Notes: generated by a model from the sequence alone, not told the origin. DNA of 64,000 nucleotides from Amyelois transitella (GCF_032362555.1 NC_083509.1:8455001-8519000), one strand, 5' to 3'. Shown: positions 11,601 through 24,737, numbered from the stretch's first letter. Translations and numbers: made by a program.

Positions 11601-13924
11601 TAACCTTTTTTTTTCACTTACAAACATGCCTTACGGTAATGTCAATTTCGAAATAAAGCTTCTTTTACAAGCAAAGCTTATTGAACAAAGCATCCTTCCG
11701 ATGTTTGATGCGGATGTCGTTTTACACGTGCAAAAGTGACTGGGGGTTAACTATAAGTCGGAGGCAACTCTTTTATCACTCACTTGACATTATGTAATTG
11801 AACAACTTTTAAGAATGCAATTAAAATAAGTTAAGAAAAGAAAAATAAAGAAGCTTTACAAAAGTGACAATCGGGCCAATTTTATACCCACTGCTATAAT
11901 TAGACTAGAAATATTTTGTATTAATAACTTTAATTTTAAGTTTCATCTTACACAATCTAGCTCTAGTAATATAATAGGTCAATGTTAGTTCAAAGAAGTT
12001 TGAAACAAAATCGAGAGTACGTTATGTGTGGGCGTACGGTGCAGCCGTGAAATCTCTAATCAAACTGTCCAGAGAATCAAAGCCGGTACTTACGTCATTA
12101 TGTCATCGATTATTGGTCGATAAATAAACAGGTCCGGTATTGGTAAAGAAACATATAGTAACGACGAAGACGCGAGCGATTTAATAAACATAAATAGATT
12201 TTAACTGAATTTATTGCATGAAATTTTGAACATTTTCCATTTATTACCATACAATTTGTCTTAAAAATTCGCGGTTCTTATAAATATTTTCTGAACATTG
12301 CCATTTTTATATTTTAAAGGTATGTCCAATAATTTAAATCATTTACTACAAAACGTGGCTTTCTCTATTTACACTTTAAACAAACATTCACACTGGGGAA
12401 CGAAACTAATGGATGGACATTATAGAATCGTGCACGGTAGATTTTGAGAGCGATTATTATCCATCCAAGGGTGAAAGGTCCAATATAACGTTCCACATAT
12501 AAATAAAAATATAGCAATATTCATTACTACGAAAGCGTCAACAAAAACAAGTTACGCAATTTCCAAATGATATTTACAGAATGAGCTGTGAATATGACTC
12601 TTAAATGATAGGTACTCGTAGACATATTTATTTTGTTTGCTTCCGTTATTACGAGTACTTTATCCATTTGCTTGAAATAAATAACGTTTACAAAAGTAAG
12701 TTTTTTTTTCTTTAAATGTTTTATGCTAAACGAAATAATTTACCATATACTCTCTCATTATATCTTCCTTAATATAATAATAGCAAATTAGTTAAGACGG
12801 TCGCAGGCGCCTGTTTGTATAACATACATAGCGTAACCCGCGTTTCTTTTATATTATTTACAAGTATTATTTTAAGAAAAAAAACATTTCAACCTTGTTT
12901 ACAAAATGAAAAATAGTCGACTACAAATCAGTGAAATTACTACAGATAGAGCTATTAGCCTATACTATAGGTTTTTGAATGAATGGCATTTCAATTTTCT
13001 AACATATTTTTTTATAATTTTCAATTAAGAAAGTTAACATAATAAATAAGACACCCATATTTTTGTATTATTTGAGGTCTTATCTTTGAAATTTGGCTTA
13101 TTCTAAAAGAACGTTACGGCGCAATAAGGTCATCCGTATGAACTTATAGTTTTATATCTTTGTCAATGTAATCAGTTTTCAAAAAAATATATAAATTTCT
13201 CAAAAATAAATGTATTAAAAATCAATTGATATTTTTTGCATCTAGGATAGATAGTAAATTGGAGAAACGGTTATTTTTGTTTCAGGTCTTGAAAACAATT
13301 AAATGTTGTCAATTTGTCCCTGGCAGGTATTAATTAAGCCTTCATGGACATGGATAACAGGCAAAGGCTCCATTTTCTTATAAGTAAAAGTGAACAAATA
13401 GAAACGTAAACAGCCATAACAAATGCAAACATATAAAACTCAACACCACATAACAAGACTAGAATTATAGTAGATTACATTGTATGTGTGAATAAGATTT
13501 TTAAAATGAGCACCTCTCCTATAGTATATCGCTTACTACGATGGGTGGGAATTGTGGGAAATTACGCTTTCACGGGCGTCGCGGATTCCCACACACACGA
13601 AGAACAATGATCTGAAAGGTTCAAGTGCAATGGCAAATTATTTCTTCACTGTATTTGTCAGTAGTTAGTGTCATATTAGTATTTTCGTTAGGTTTTTTGG
13701 GATAAAACCTATCAGAAATTGATATTCGCAATGAAAAATAAGTTATTTGTAGCTTCTGCCTAACTCTCTTATCTTAGATTTTTAGGCCTCCTAGAATTTC
13801 TTGCGTATGGATCTATTTCCTGATTCCCTTTGCTGAAACCCTTTCTTAAAATACTTGCAAATTTAATTCGTTTTTCTCTAAGCATATAGTTGAATGTATA
13901 ACTTGCTCAATATCTATCTATCTA

Positions 13925-14110
13925 AGACCCCGATACTCATAAAAGAGGACACTAACTGACTGACTGACAACACACAGCCCAAACCGCTGACCCTAGATTC
14001 GAAATTAGGCATAAGGGTTCTTTATATTTTTATTTATTCTTTATTGCCACATTTACAATTTGTAAAGCACAATAAGCGGACTAAGGTAAAGCATAACGTA
14101 TCTAATAGTC
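13925..14110. repeat. Fragments of lepidopteran interspersed repeats
   Basis: The stretch with GACTGACTGAC, CACAGCCCAAACCGCTG and a following GAAATTAGGCATAAGG resembles a very common lepidopteran repeat. It is followed by TTTATTGCCACATTTACAATT, which resembles a retroelement 3' end. Identification is from memory only. Confidence 0.45.
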
Positions 14111-14680
14111 TACCATTGGGATTCCAAGCAGAGAACACTTGTTAAGATGATAAAAAATAATGATAATAAACATACTATACTACAAACCTATACCTACTAA
14201 ATACAAACATACCCATATACTTTACTAAATACAGAGATTATTTACTCACTCATGACATGACCGAGTCAAAAACAACTGGATCACGTGAGACTCAAAACTG
14301 GCGCAGCTCGGAGAAGCTTATTAATATAGTCTAGGGTGCAATGAAAGGATTTCCCGAAATTCCCGCGGAAACGTAAATTAGACTAATTTAACGTTTCACA
14401 TGAGCGAATTATAATTAATACCTACCTAATAAAATGAAGTCTCTTACAGATCTAACAAACAACTACGCAAATCGTCAGAAATAGCATTTTATTAGAAATA
14501 TTCAATAACAACTGATACTTAGTAAAATTTATGTTCAAAACTTGTTTATATTAAAAAGAAAGTAAACGCACGATTAGCATACTATTTATGCCACCTACAA
14601 CGTCATCATAACAATGTAACAATAAAATGACCATGTTACAGTACATTTGTATGCATAGAAATCGAAAGTGAATTACTTAC

Positions 14681-14798
14681 TATTACAACTCGCGTTAAAA
14701 CAGTAAAAATTCAATGGACAATACATCGGATATGCGGACGCTGCTGACACGCAATGTACAGACAACAAAACAAAAGTTAATACGAGACCAGCTTTTAA
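14681..14798 (-). CDS. Signal-peptide exon of an unidentified secreted protein
   Basis: A 118-nt exon lies between an acceptor (CAACTGCAG) and a strong donor (A|GTAAGTAATT). It enters in phase 0 and leaves in phase 1. It encodes LKAGLVLTFVLLSVHCVSA, a classic hydrophobic signal core, followed by ASAYPMYC and FYCFNASCN, a cysteine-containing start of a mature chain. Joined in phase to the exon at 19806-19820 it gives MAVTP plus LKAGLV..., a complete signal peptide of about 24 residues. The next exon should begin in phase 1, and I could not find it. It is not compatible in phase with the exon at 4903. Confidence 0.6.
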
Positions 14799-15575
14799 CT
14801 GCAGTTGCGTATGACGAAGACATATTTTGTTTTTTTTATTATTACTAATTAATTGTAAAGATAAGAGTAGCATGGAACTTATATTATTTCTTTAAATGAT
14901 CTTTTAACATACTTATTAATAAAACGAATTTTTTACTCTTTATCTCTCTTTTTACTCTTTATAATATATATATAAAGTATTTAATATATATACGTACGTT
15001 TTTTACTCTTTTACGCAAAATCATTTGATTAAATAATACAGTTATAAATAACTTATATGTTTACCAGAATAAAACATAACCTAAAATGTACTCGCAAACG
15101 AAGTCCAGGGCAGAATCTGGTGTAGAAAATAAAAGCTACGTTTTAAATGATTTAAACAAGGTTTTCATCATCATTAGAAAATAAAACAACTAAAAGCGGA
15201 TAAAAATAATTTGCTGACCGTACCCTGGAATGCCTATATAAAAGTTATGTAGGTACTTACTTTTTAACACATTTAACATGTAACAATAATTAAAAATTGA
15301 CTATAACTTTTTATCAAATTCAGTCTTGCGCAATCAAAGTAATTGTTATTTTCTATTGGCTTTGATCGATGGATATTTTATTTAACCTTTAGATGTTATA
15401 TAACGTTTTGTATATATTTATGAGAAGGAAGAAAGTAAAGATTTTTTGAACATATGTTTCAAACTACTTAATAAGTTATTTAACCCCCAAGTACCAGTTT
15501 TACATTTCATTAGATCATCAGCAGGATAATGATTATATCAATTAATACATACATACATATAATCATGTTTAAAAA

Positions 15576-15683
15576 ATTCCAAGTTTATAAGCCTATCCCT
15601 TAGACGCCTTTTACGACATTCACGGGAAAGAGATGGAGTAGTCCTATTCCTTTTTCTATTAGTGCCGCTAACCACACGGCACA
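15576..15683 (-). repeat. Short interspersed Lep repeat, family 2 fragment
   Basis: Carries CCAAGTTTATAAGCCTATCC and CGCCTTTTACGACATTCACG, matching in inverse orientation the head half of the copies at 18060 and 34930. Confidence 0.8.
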
Positions 15684-16074
15684 TTAATCTCGTTTTTATT
15701 TCATGGAACATGGATCTGCTTAGGAATTTTCTTGGGTCTTCATGAGTACTTCCTAACTACTTACTAACTAATATTCTACTGATAATTATTCATGTTCACA
15801 ATATTAAGACATTTGTAATTTTAGATGAATATCTAATACTTAAGTATATTATTAAAATATTTAATGTCGGCTTATCATGTTCATTATAATGGGTGATCTG
15901 TCAGCATTCGTTCGCCAGTACATTAGTCACTTCGATTAAACTTTTATCTCCCCAATCTGATGAGGCTGAAGATATACAATTTGTTCAAATTCCATTCAAC
16001 GTTTACTTTTTACTTGACAGAGTTCATTAATATCTGTATACATTTGAGCTTTCACACCGCCAATATAACAAGCG

Positions 16075-16135
16075 ATGAAACATAATATTTTTTTCAACTT
16101 ACTACATATTATATAGTAAGTTGAAATATTATGAA
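16075..16135. repeat. Inverted repeat hairpin
   Basis: CATAATATTT and TTTCAACTTACTA on the left are mirrored by TAGTAAGTTGAAATATTATG on the right. The arms are about 20 bp around a 9-base loop, with four extra T in the left arm. Possibly the remains of a very small foldback element. Confidence 0.7.
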
Positions 16136-18059
16136 TATTATGTTTATTTCACAATTGGTTAAATCTTATATTGGAGAAATAATAAGTATCTACATTTAAC
16201 ATGCACTCACAAACGAAACGAAAACGTAAAACTATTTTTATGGAAAATTGTCGATTTGATATTATTATCCGTAATTATAGACCTTAGCTGGCTTTCTGTT
16301 CTTTCTTTCTGTCTTTATTCTAGAAACTTATTTATTTAAAAATTCAGAATATTCCTATCGAGTAGGTACCTCGCGAGTCCTGCGAGCGAGGTAACAATTT
16401 TGAAATTATTATAGAACCCAAATTTACCCGTATCTACCTAATTAGAAAATAAGTAATCTACCTATTTAATAAAACAACAAGTACCTACTAAGTACCTAAA
16501 TAACTATTGGTCAGATATTTTGAACGCTGCTGAGTTGAGACAGTCAAATGTTTTCGATTTTATGAGCATTATAAAATGCATTAAGTGGTAATAATTCTTT
16601 ATTCTATCCATACACAGTAGTCTGAGTCAACATTAAATTCAAACATAAAATAGAGAAACAAGATAATAAAACAGAAGTGACTAAAATTTTTTAACCAAAA
16701 TACACACATTACAATGAATGTGACGCAAGATATAACTTTATATCCCCAAAGAGATAATTGAAGTTAGTTTAAATATTGTTTGATATGGATTGGACATATA
16801 ATTAAAAATAATAATTACTTATCACGCACCTCAAGTTATATAATACTTTCGATCTCATTTCTTTATACGTTTAAATTGCCCCATGATTAATTTCGTAGGT
16901 AATTTTTTCGTTCACAGCTTGATATCAAATCGCAATATGTATAATGTATATTATTTATACGCAATATAAATAACTTTTGCACAGTGCTGTATTTTCATGG
17001 GAATTTACAAATAGGCAGTATTTGCCCGCTTACATATGCGCATTTCTTTTATAAATCAATTCTTTAGTCTTTTTCTTCTTTCAAATAATTGTGAAGCATT
17101 CATAGAAACAAAATAAATTCAATAACATAAATGCACACACAGCAATGACAAAAAAATAAGTTCTTTAATTTTTTTCAAACTAAGAGCTTTATCTCGTAAA
17201 TCGGTGTGTCATTGTAGTCGTACCGTGGCTCCAGATCCATTGAGCAATGGCTGTCGAGTCGTTTTAAAAAACAAACAAGTTCTTTCTCAAATTTCTCCCG
17301 TTTCGTGCCTTGTGGTGTCAGAAATACAGCCGTCATCCTACCTCACGATTTTGTGAGTTCCTGGAAAGTCACATTTTAGAGTGTGTAAATTTACGTAACA
17401 CTCCACGGAGAGCTAGGAATATTTTTGTGAGAACACTGTCAGGAAAAAAAAATACGGCAAAGAGTATCGTGAATTTAAAAAAATATATTGCTAAAGTGCA
17501 AATGCTTACTCGTATATATGAAGGTACCCATTTTACTTACGCGTAAAGATACCAATCTCGTATACTAAAATATTAATGGTTGGTTCCATTAAATACGATA
17601 AATATGAATTGTAAGTACATGCAAATAAAGCATTTGAAGAACCTATGTGGAAAATATGGCCAGTACGGGTTAACTCAAAAACGTCATTAAGAAAAGATCT
17701 TGACTGTAACTATTAAAAAGTTAACAACTCTGCCTAAAACGTGAATTGGTTATTAAAACTTTATGGTAACCAAAGCATATAAGTGACATACAAGTATTAA
17801 CAGTAATTATGCCATCTACACACTCAGGAACCAGGGATAATACGTAAAAGTCCATTAGGCGGTCGTAAAGTTTCTGTTAGCTTTAAGATAAACTCGGTTA
17901 TCACTATTTTCCTTTAATGAAAAAAGCCTTTCTGTTTACAGTAGGAAGTATCTCGTCAACACTTACTGATACGGTATGTTACTGATAGTATAGTTGACGT
18001 AACTATTTTTGGTAGTGTTAAATATTCCAAATATACATATTTGTGATTAATATATGCCG

Positions 18060-18336
18060 TGCCGTTACAGTGCCGTGTGGTTCCTGGCACCAATACAAAA
18101 AAGAATAGGACCACTCCATCTCTTTCCCATGGATGTAGTAAAAGCGACTAAGGAATAGGCTTACAAACTTGGGATTCTTTTTTTAGGCGATGGGCTAGCA
18201 ACCTGTCACTATTTGGATCTCAATTCTATCATTAAGCCAAATAGCTGAACGTGGCCGATCAGTCTTTTCAAGACTGTTGGCTCTGTCTACCCCATAAGGG
18301 ATATAGACGTGACCATATGTATGTATGTATGTATTC
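18060..18336 (+). repeat. Short interspersed Lep repeat, family 2, near full length
   Basis: Begins near GCCGTGTGGTTCCTGGCACC. It runs through CCCATGGATGTAGTAAAAGC, GGCGATGGGCTAGCAACCTG, CAAGACTGTTGGCTCTGTC and ATAGACGTGACCATATG, then ends in (ATGT)n. The tandem ATGT tail marks its 3' end. This type is abundant in Lepidoptera; I do not assign a formal family name. Confidence 0.85.
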
Positions 18337-18392
18337 ATATATTGTGGTCAGAATTTACTAAATCTATTTTAAGAACACATACACATACCACG

Positions 18393-18500
18393 TCTTCACA
18401 CTTAGGCAACTGGATGTGTATCCATGATCCATTACGGGTTAAATACCCCTGCAAAGGTTGCGGAGGTCAGACGGGACGGGAGTCGCTTTTAAAATCCGAA
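18393..18500 (+). repeat. Interspersed repeat, family 3 copy
   Basis: Contains CAACTGGATGTGTATCCATG, CCCCTGCAAAGGTTGCGGAG and GTCAGACGGG. The same order of strings is seen near 27.0 and 52.3 kb. Confidence 0.7.
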
Positions 18501-18597
18501 CGACATTATTATCATTATTACATATTATGCAGAATTTCCGTAGTATAGTAAAACCAAACACAAAACCAACTCGTTGATGTCTTTTATAGGGTTTTAT

Positions 18598-18627
18598 AGG
18601 ATTTTCATATAAAAAATATGAAAATCT
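18598..18627. repeat. Short hairpin
   Basis: GATTTTCATAT is followed after five A by ATATGAAAATC, a perfect 11-bp inverted repeat. Confidence 0.7.
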
Positions 18628-19805
18628 ATATACATATGTATTAAAATATGGTGATTCTAGTAGAATTCGAATCTAGTGCTATTCAGTCACAGTTTTGACC
18701 ACTCTATGGACCCATAAACATCGGTTGGTCATTATATTTCAACTATTGAATGGTAATGGAGCATGATTACATGTTTCATCTTCGACTAAATTGGAACTCC
18801 CACAATATCTCCCGACCGAGAATTTCTCGAAATTCTTCATACATGAAGCAATCACGAAAATAGTATTGATGATTAATAGCTCGGGATGGCTTGGCCAGTG
18901 AAAGGAGGTATTTATTTCGTATGAAAATACGATTTTAAACTTCGGCACTGTTGTTTGTATTTAAGTATAAAAATATTCTTCAGCAAATAACGAAGCCAAC
19001 GGCATTTCTCTGGCGATTGCCTAGTAACGTCCTTTCTAGGATCACATTCTAGGGGTGATAAAAGTTATATACTTAACACAAAAAGAATCCTGTCTGACCT
19101 CCGGGACTCACTTAAAGGGTAACCTGGACCCGCTTGGATCGTTCGTTCAAACGGCCTTCATACTTATGTTCTTGCATTACATTTATATTTTTATACATCG
19201 TTCTAACTGCAGTTCTACTTAATAAATCCACCACTTTATTAAAATTATACTTTAATTTCCTATATATAACTCTACATAATACCTAAGCACCAAATAATGC
19301 ATGAACCGCGTATTGCATTCATACCATAACATAAAACTACGTCGTAAAGTTCTAATAGATAGAGAGATAGATTGATATCTGTCTATCTAAACTTGATTAT
19401 ATATGACACCATAAAAAGAACATCAAGATAAAAAAAAATACTGTTCACTTAAACTTTTCCCAAGACTCTGGATTAATTGAATCTTTATAAATAAGACATA
19501 ATTTGTCAACATCTCAATTTCTATAGTTAAGTACATATTTTATTCTTATTTTAAACTTTTATTATTAGGAAGATACGCTTGTTTATTGTTATTTTATGAT
19601 CTATTAAATATGATGTCTCGTAGTACTAAAGCAAGTGCAAAAAAAATTGTTTCTACATTCTCAAAAGTTATAAATTAAGTATAAACATGCCATATAAATA
19701 TATAATTGCATTGTTAAAATTACTACTTACGATACTTATTCAATGAGCTTCCGCACAAAAGCCCGAGGGCTTATTGAAAACTTAGACAATGTAAGTATTA
19801 CTCAC

Positions 19806-19918
19806 CGGCGTAACAGCCATATCTCCGCTTATCTGAAACGAAGATCCCAATCGCTATAGATCATCACTCAACTTTCACATGCCGAATCATATCACAGACC
19901 GCTTAACTGATAACACAA
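19806..19918 (-). CDS. First exon (5' leader plus MAVTP) of a minus-strand gene
   Basis: The minus strand reads GGAGATATGGCTGTTACGCCG|GTGAGTAAT: an ATG in fair context, five codons (MAVTP) and a strong donor in phase 0. Coding covers 19806-19820. An initiator-like TCAGT at 19916-19920 lies about 98 bases upstream of the ATG, and the DNA beyond it is strikingly GC-rich. It joins in phase with 14681-14798 (MAVTP then LKAGLV...). It would also join in phase with the exon at 4903 (MAVTP then MIPVLL...), so one promoter might serve two reading frames. I favour the former because that exon lacks its own start. Confidence 0.5.
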
Positions 19919-20160
19919 GCACTTGTTGTATACTAGCATAACGTGCGCACGCTTCGATTGAGGCAGATGAATAGTTGGTAAAGCACGAAAAAGTTCGGTT
20001 CCCACGTGAGAGAAATGCGCGTGCTTGAACAATGGTGCGGTGGAGGCTGCGCGCGCGTCGAAAGGTGGGCAAAAAGCGAATGAGCGCACGGTGCGGCGCA
20101 CCTCGAGCCAGGGGCGGGAGTCGGCGCCCGCGCTGTACCTGCTGACCCATTTCAACCACC
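19915..20160 (-). promoter_or_regulatory. GC-rich promoter region with TCAGT initiator
   Basis: A TCAGTT initiator match (19915-19920) stands at the edge of about 200 bases unusually rich in CG dinucleotides (for example GTGCGGCGCACC and GGGCGGGAGTCGGCGCCCGCG). No TATA box is placed correctly. Both overlapping open frames here (about 90 codons) are taken as products of the low AT content. Confidence 0.45.
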
Positions 20161-20267
20161 ACGCAAGGAATTTAACCTTCCGTATGTAGGGTTCACACCG
20201 TTTGGGTGCATTGGTTTTTGATGGTCTGGTTAAAAATAAAAAAACAAAGTTTATGTCAGCTGCTTCT

Positions 20268-20450
20268 CATCCTGGGAAGATGGTAAAAGTCAGTCAAGAC
20301 AAAGGCTTATGAACTTCTTTCGAGGGATGGTTTAACTGCCTGTTACTATTTTGAAATCTTAATTTCATTTATGATATATAATTTTTATGACCTCTCTGGG
20401 TTTTTGACTTATTTCTCTGATTCGTAAGGGATAAAGACGTGATTTAGCAA
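20268..20450 (+). repeat. Decayed family 2 Lep repeat
   Basis: Follows the same order as the 18060 copy (GGCTTATGAACTT, ACTGCCTGTTACTATTT, AAGGGATAAAGACGTGA), but with many changes and an insertion, so it is an old copy. Confidence 0.55.
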
Positions 20451-23450
20451 GGATAAAAGACATGAGCTAGGTAAAATTCTTTAAAGCGACCACTAGGTTA
20501 CTTCAAGTTAATGAGAGATATTAAACACTCTTCAATGATATTGGCCCAGAGACAGACAAAACCTTCATAAGTAACAAAGGCTCCTATTTTGCTGGAAATT
20601 CCCATGGGAGCATAGAACCGCGCATAAGCTAGTTCTTTCTAAAGAAGCAAACAATGCCCGAAACGGGACAATTCCCAATGGTTTTTTTTTAATCATGATT
20701 AGAGCCTTATGGATCCCTTTGGATGACCATAGCGATTACAACCGTAACGTCACAGGAATGCCAACAATGGCCGGCTTATAAGAAAGGGATGTTCAAACAC
20801 ATCCTAAGTTTTTTTGAGCCTTGAAATGGTCAAGCAAGTTTTTTGACCGTAAATTAGATAGGAATCTACTTTTTGTAATTTGTAACAGCTGTCTGCTTGT
20901 ATAATTTATTAGTTTAATATTAAAAAATAGAGACCTGCATAAAAAAACGGAAATGCATCTTGCTGTACTTGTTTTACTTGTAAAAAAATTTGTAAAAATT
21001 TAAAGCTTTAAAGCTTTGCAAAATATTTAAAGCTTTAAATCTTTAATAAGCAATGATTTTTTAAACAATTAAGTAAAAATGAATATTATCGTAATTTACG
21101 TTCACACTTAGAACTCTCAGTAAGGTAAGGATAAAAGCAATTACATTAATCGATATTTCACGTCGCATGGTGAAAATTATCGTTATGTTCTTCCGCGAGT
21201 TGCGGAAGGAACAAGTTGCGTATGCGCATATATTGGCTGTTACGCGAAGTAGCGTGCTAAAACTCTTGTGTAGGTATAATTTACACTGATATTTTGATGG
21301 ACGGGTTTCGGTAAAGCAATTTGTCTTTGTTATGAATTGGCTCCTCAATTTAATTACTATACAAAGGCTTTTTTCTAGTCAATGATTAACTAATTCAATT
21401 AGGATTTTTTGGTTACGCACGTATATTTAAAATCCAAATAAACAAATAGGTATTGTCAATATTTTTCATTCTCAAAAAATCTAAAAGTCCAGTCATAGTT
21501 TTAAGATTAAATTATCATTTGTATATAATACCTACCCTGTGAATGTATCTAAGAACGACACTGGTGACACACAATTGCACATACATAAGTTATCAGTAGG
21601 TATTATTCAAGTTTACTTTTGTGGAAACATGATGCGCGTAACAAACAAGCCTCGAAATGCTAAATTTGCAATTGGATCGAAGTTATTTCGAAATTCGTCG
21701 ATATTCCGAGCAGCCATGTTAAGTATTCAGTGAAATTGTAAAATTTCAAACAGCAACCAGTACGCGCTTTATTTACAAAGCACGGGATTTCGCAAGCGAC
21801 CGCCGATGCTGATCACGTCAGCTAGCTAGCTTTTACCTACGTCTTTGCCTGATTTATTTTTATGTTCAATTTGTTTTCTATTGTTTGATTGTTATACCTA
21901 GAAATAGTAACTTATAATTAACGTGTTTCTTATTATAAGTTTGTGTAATGAGTATTTGTAAATATATAACCTAAACATTCACTAATGAATGATAATGAAT
22001 GTTAAATGATTTCACACACGTCTCATTTTTTTTAAAAGAGGACGTTGTTAAAAGCAATTTTCAATACTTATTGACCTGATTAAATAAAATACGCCTAACT
22101 TAGATACAAGAAAAACCTAGTGAACAATTCACAGAAATCAATAAGTACAAATTGTAGTTGCCAGTAAAACTACTACTAGTAGTACTAATCAACGGATGCT
22201 CGTCAGCTGCTTTGCTTAAAAAGTGCTATTCGATTCAGCTGTATTGCTTCCTTATTAACTTTTACGCCATTAGCGTAATGTTGTAGGATGTCGCCTTGGC
22301 ACATCAGGTAAACCTCCACAGTTATGTAATTATGGAATCCGGGTTTAGAACGTTGCCCCTGGAACAAATAACTCATTATGCAATGTGCAATATAATCTCG
22401 TAGGCTTTGCACATACAAAAAGACCTACATTGCGGAGCCAGAGATTGGTATCACTTTCATGACGAGACTTTATTGTACTCTTGGCAAATTGCCATTTATA
22501 TTGAGGCTACTGTTGGTATTGTTTATTTTCCATAACTTGAGTACACGCGAATTTGTCTGCGTTTATTTCGCAACCAGAGGTGGCTGTTTACCGTAAGGAC
22601 TAAAAATTCAACAAAATATTTTCAGCCATTTCAACGTTAAAAATAGTAGGTTATGGTATATATTTATGGTAGTCCGATGGTAGGTAGTGGTAAATACTAA
22701 CTAATTGCTTATCTATGAGGCCATGTTTGATTATGATAAGTTCTATGTTATTAGTACGTAGTATGTTATAATCCTTGAATATTGCAATGAAAACTAATAA
22801 AAGTATTATTAGCAGTTGAAGTTACAGCAAATATTAGGACACAGGTTTATTTCCTGTATTTTATTACTTGTATATTATTAAACCAGAAGTCAAGATACTT
22901 ACCCATACTTTACAAATTGCTCCTACACATAATATAATAATCATATAAATAAAAGGAAACTTTGTGTCTAGGTAGTTTATCTTCATTCTACTCTGCCTAT
23001 TATTAGCAAAACTTAAAATACAAGATACCTAGGTATTTACAAAAACCGAGAAGTCTCATTTCAGTTCTCCAATGGAACATGGCAGAGTCCTATATTCCAA
23101 TTATACTATAAATAAACTCTCTAGTATAGTTTGCATTTAAAAACCTAATTACTACAAATTAAAATCGATCGATTTAAGTGCATAGAAGAGACACGCAAGT
23201 GAAAGCTATACTTCTATATGTCACACGCCGATAATAAACGAACAATAAATGCATGGAGTGGGATAAAGAGTGCAAAATAGATTTTTTTTTAAGAATTACA
23301 GTTAATTGATAAATTATCTTTATATTTTCCAGTAGTTTTTAAATCTTTTCTAAGATAAAGACAAGCTTAATTTAATAAACACTTGGTTAACTACTATACT
23401 CCAATTATGACAGCATGGCAATAAACAAATGCATGATTATATTATTTGAC

Positions 23451-23712
23451 GGCCTCTGTGGCGCAGCGGTAGTACGCTTGTCTGTGACATCGGAGGTCCC
23501 GGGTTCGAATCCCGGCCAGGGCATGACGAGTAAAGAACTTTCTCTGATTGGCTTGGGTCTTGGATGTTTATCTATATAAGTATCTATTATAAAATATAGT
23601 ATCGTTGAGTTAGTATCTCGTAACACAAGTCTCGAACTTACTTCGAGGCTAACTCAATCTGTGTAATTTGTCCCGTATATATTTATTTATTTATTATATT
23701 TATTTATTATAA
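23451..23712 (+). mobile_element. tRNA-derived SINE, copy B
   Basis: Starts GGCCTCTGTGGCGCAGCGG, has the B box GGTTCGAATCC, shares the body of copies A and C, and ends in a (TATT)n tail. Plus orientation. Confidence 0.9.
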
Positions 23713-23799
23713 TAAAATTCGGTCTACCCTATGGGGTAACAAACATATTTAATCATTATTTCAGCACACCTAAATCATATATGATAAGGGAAATCTATA

Positions 23800-24737
23800 T
23801 CTATACTAATATAATAAAGCTGAAGAGTTTGTTTTGTTTGTTTGTTTGTTTGTTTGTTTAAACGCACTAATCTCAGAAACTACTGAACCGATTTGAATAA
23901 TTCTTTCACTGTTAGATAGTCTATTTATCGAGGAAGGCTATATATATATATATATTTATCCCGGATTTCCTACGGGAAACGTCAACAATGCAGGTGAAAG
24001 TTGAATGAGTCGGCCATCTGCGAGCTTTCCACGAGAATGCTGCGCAAACCAACAAAGATATAGTAAAACAATGTACTAAAGATGTGAAGTACTCATTTTT
24101 TGCCACAAAAAAGTCCGCGAGAGCATACATCTATCTCTTAAGGTTTACTTACAATAACCACTTTTATGTTCATTTTTTAAGATTATTTTTTCATTATAAA
24201 CATAAGTTATTTTGAAACCAATTTTCTTTAATTCAGTATTAATTCTTATCCAAATAAATATGTTTATTACTTTCGGCTTTTCATGCAGACTATACTATCT
24301 ATATGTAATAGATATGTAGCAGTGAAGACTGCATTCAAATTGAACCCGTGGTTTTGGAGATACATGCTAACATTCATTTATGTAAACAATTGTATACTGC
24401 AGCGCATCCTGGTGATTTGAAACCGTAACACCTATCTAACAACATGCACCAATCAAATCTAAATCCAGTAGTGAAAACCGCATCAAAATCGGACCAGTAG
24501 TTTTGGAGATATATACTAACATTGGTTTGCACAAACAAACACACAAACGCACAACCTCTCACCCTAAACGCATATATACGGCCTCCGTTCGGTCGCGGTA
24601 ATGATGTGGGCCAAGTCGTCGCCAAGTCGCATAACATTTAGCAGCTATAATTGATAAACCCGAGGAGGATGTTTGCAAAAATAAATATGATGCCCAAAAT
24701 AACTATTCCACGCGGACGAAGTCGCGGGCACAGCTAG
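23800..24737 (+). mobile_element. Non-autonomous Helitron of Lep1 type
   Basis: It starts TCTATACTAATATAATAAAG followed by (GTTT)n. It ends in a GC-rich hairpin region (GCGGACGAAGTCGCGGGC) and CACAGCTAG, with T following. A 5' TC, a 3' hairpin, a CTAG terminus and A/T insertion are Helitron hallmarks. No helicase or Rep frame is present. Both ends match the copy at 55252-55942, but the interior (about 24298-24650) does not. That interior holds a near-duplicate of a phrase containing GTTTTGGAGATA. A (TA)n tract near 23939 is also private to this copy. Confidence 0.85.

Larger units (their letters stand above)
4904..14680. other. About 10 kb poor in genes (intron or intergenic)
   Basis: Mostly AT-rich sequence. 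It holds a tRNA-derived SINE (5112-5372), a short Lep repeat (about 6636-6836), a possible leader exon (about 6315-6375), a candidate exon (7395-7700), a GC-rich open island (8113-8299), a repeat fragment (8518-8680) and another at about 13925-14110. No other open frame shows family features. It is not clear whether this is intergenic DNA or intron of the minus-strand gene that starts at 19.9 kb. Confidence 0.5.
14799..19805. other. Probable 5-kb intron, repeats only
   Basis: If the two minus-strand exons on either side belong together, this is their intron. It contains Lep repeat copies at 15576-15683 and 18060-18336, repeat family 3 fragments at 18393-18500 and 19088-19145, and two hairpins (16075-16135, 18598-18627). 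No supported coding exon was seen. Confidence 0.5.

Noticed and set aside
17310-17546. 78-codon plus-strand frame, basic
   Set aside because: It has no ATG at its start, no domain and no splice signals in suitable places.
19887-20162. Two overlapping frames of about 90 codons on the minus strand
   Set aside because: They come from the GC-rich promoter region, are rich in Arg, and lie upstream of the likely transcription start.
23405-23626. Frame containing PWPGFEPGTSDVTDKR (also at 59788-60000)
   Set aside because: It is the reverse translation of the tRNA-type SINE head, not a gene.
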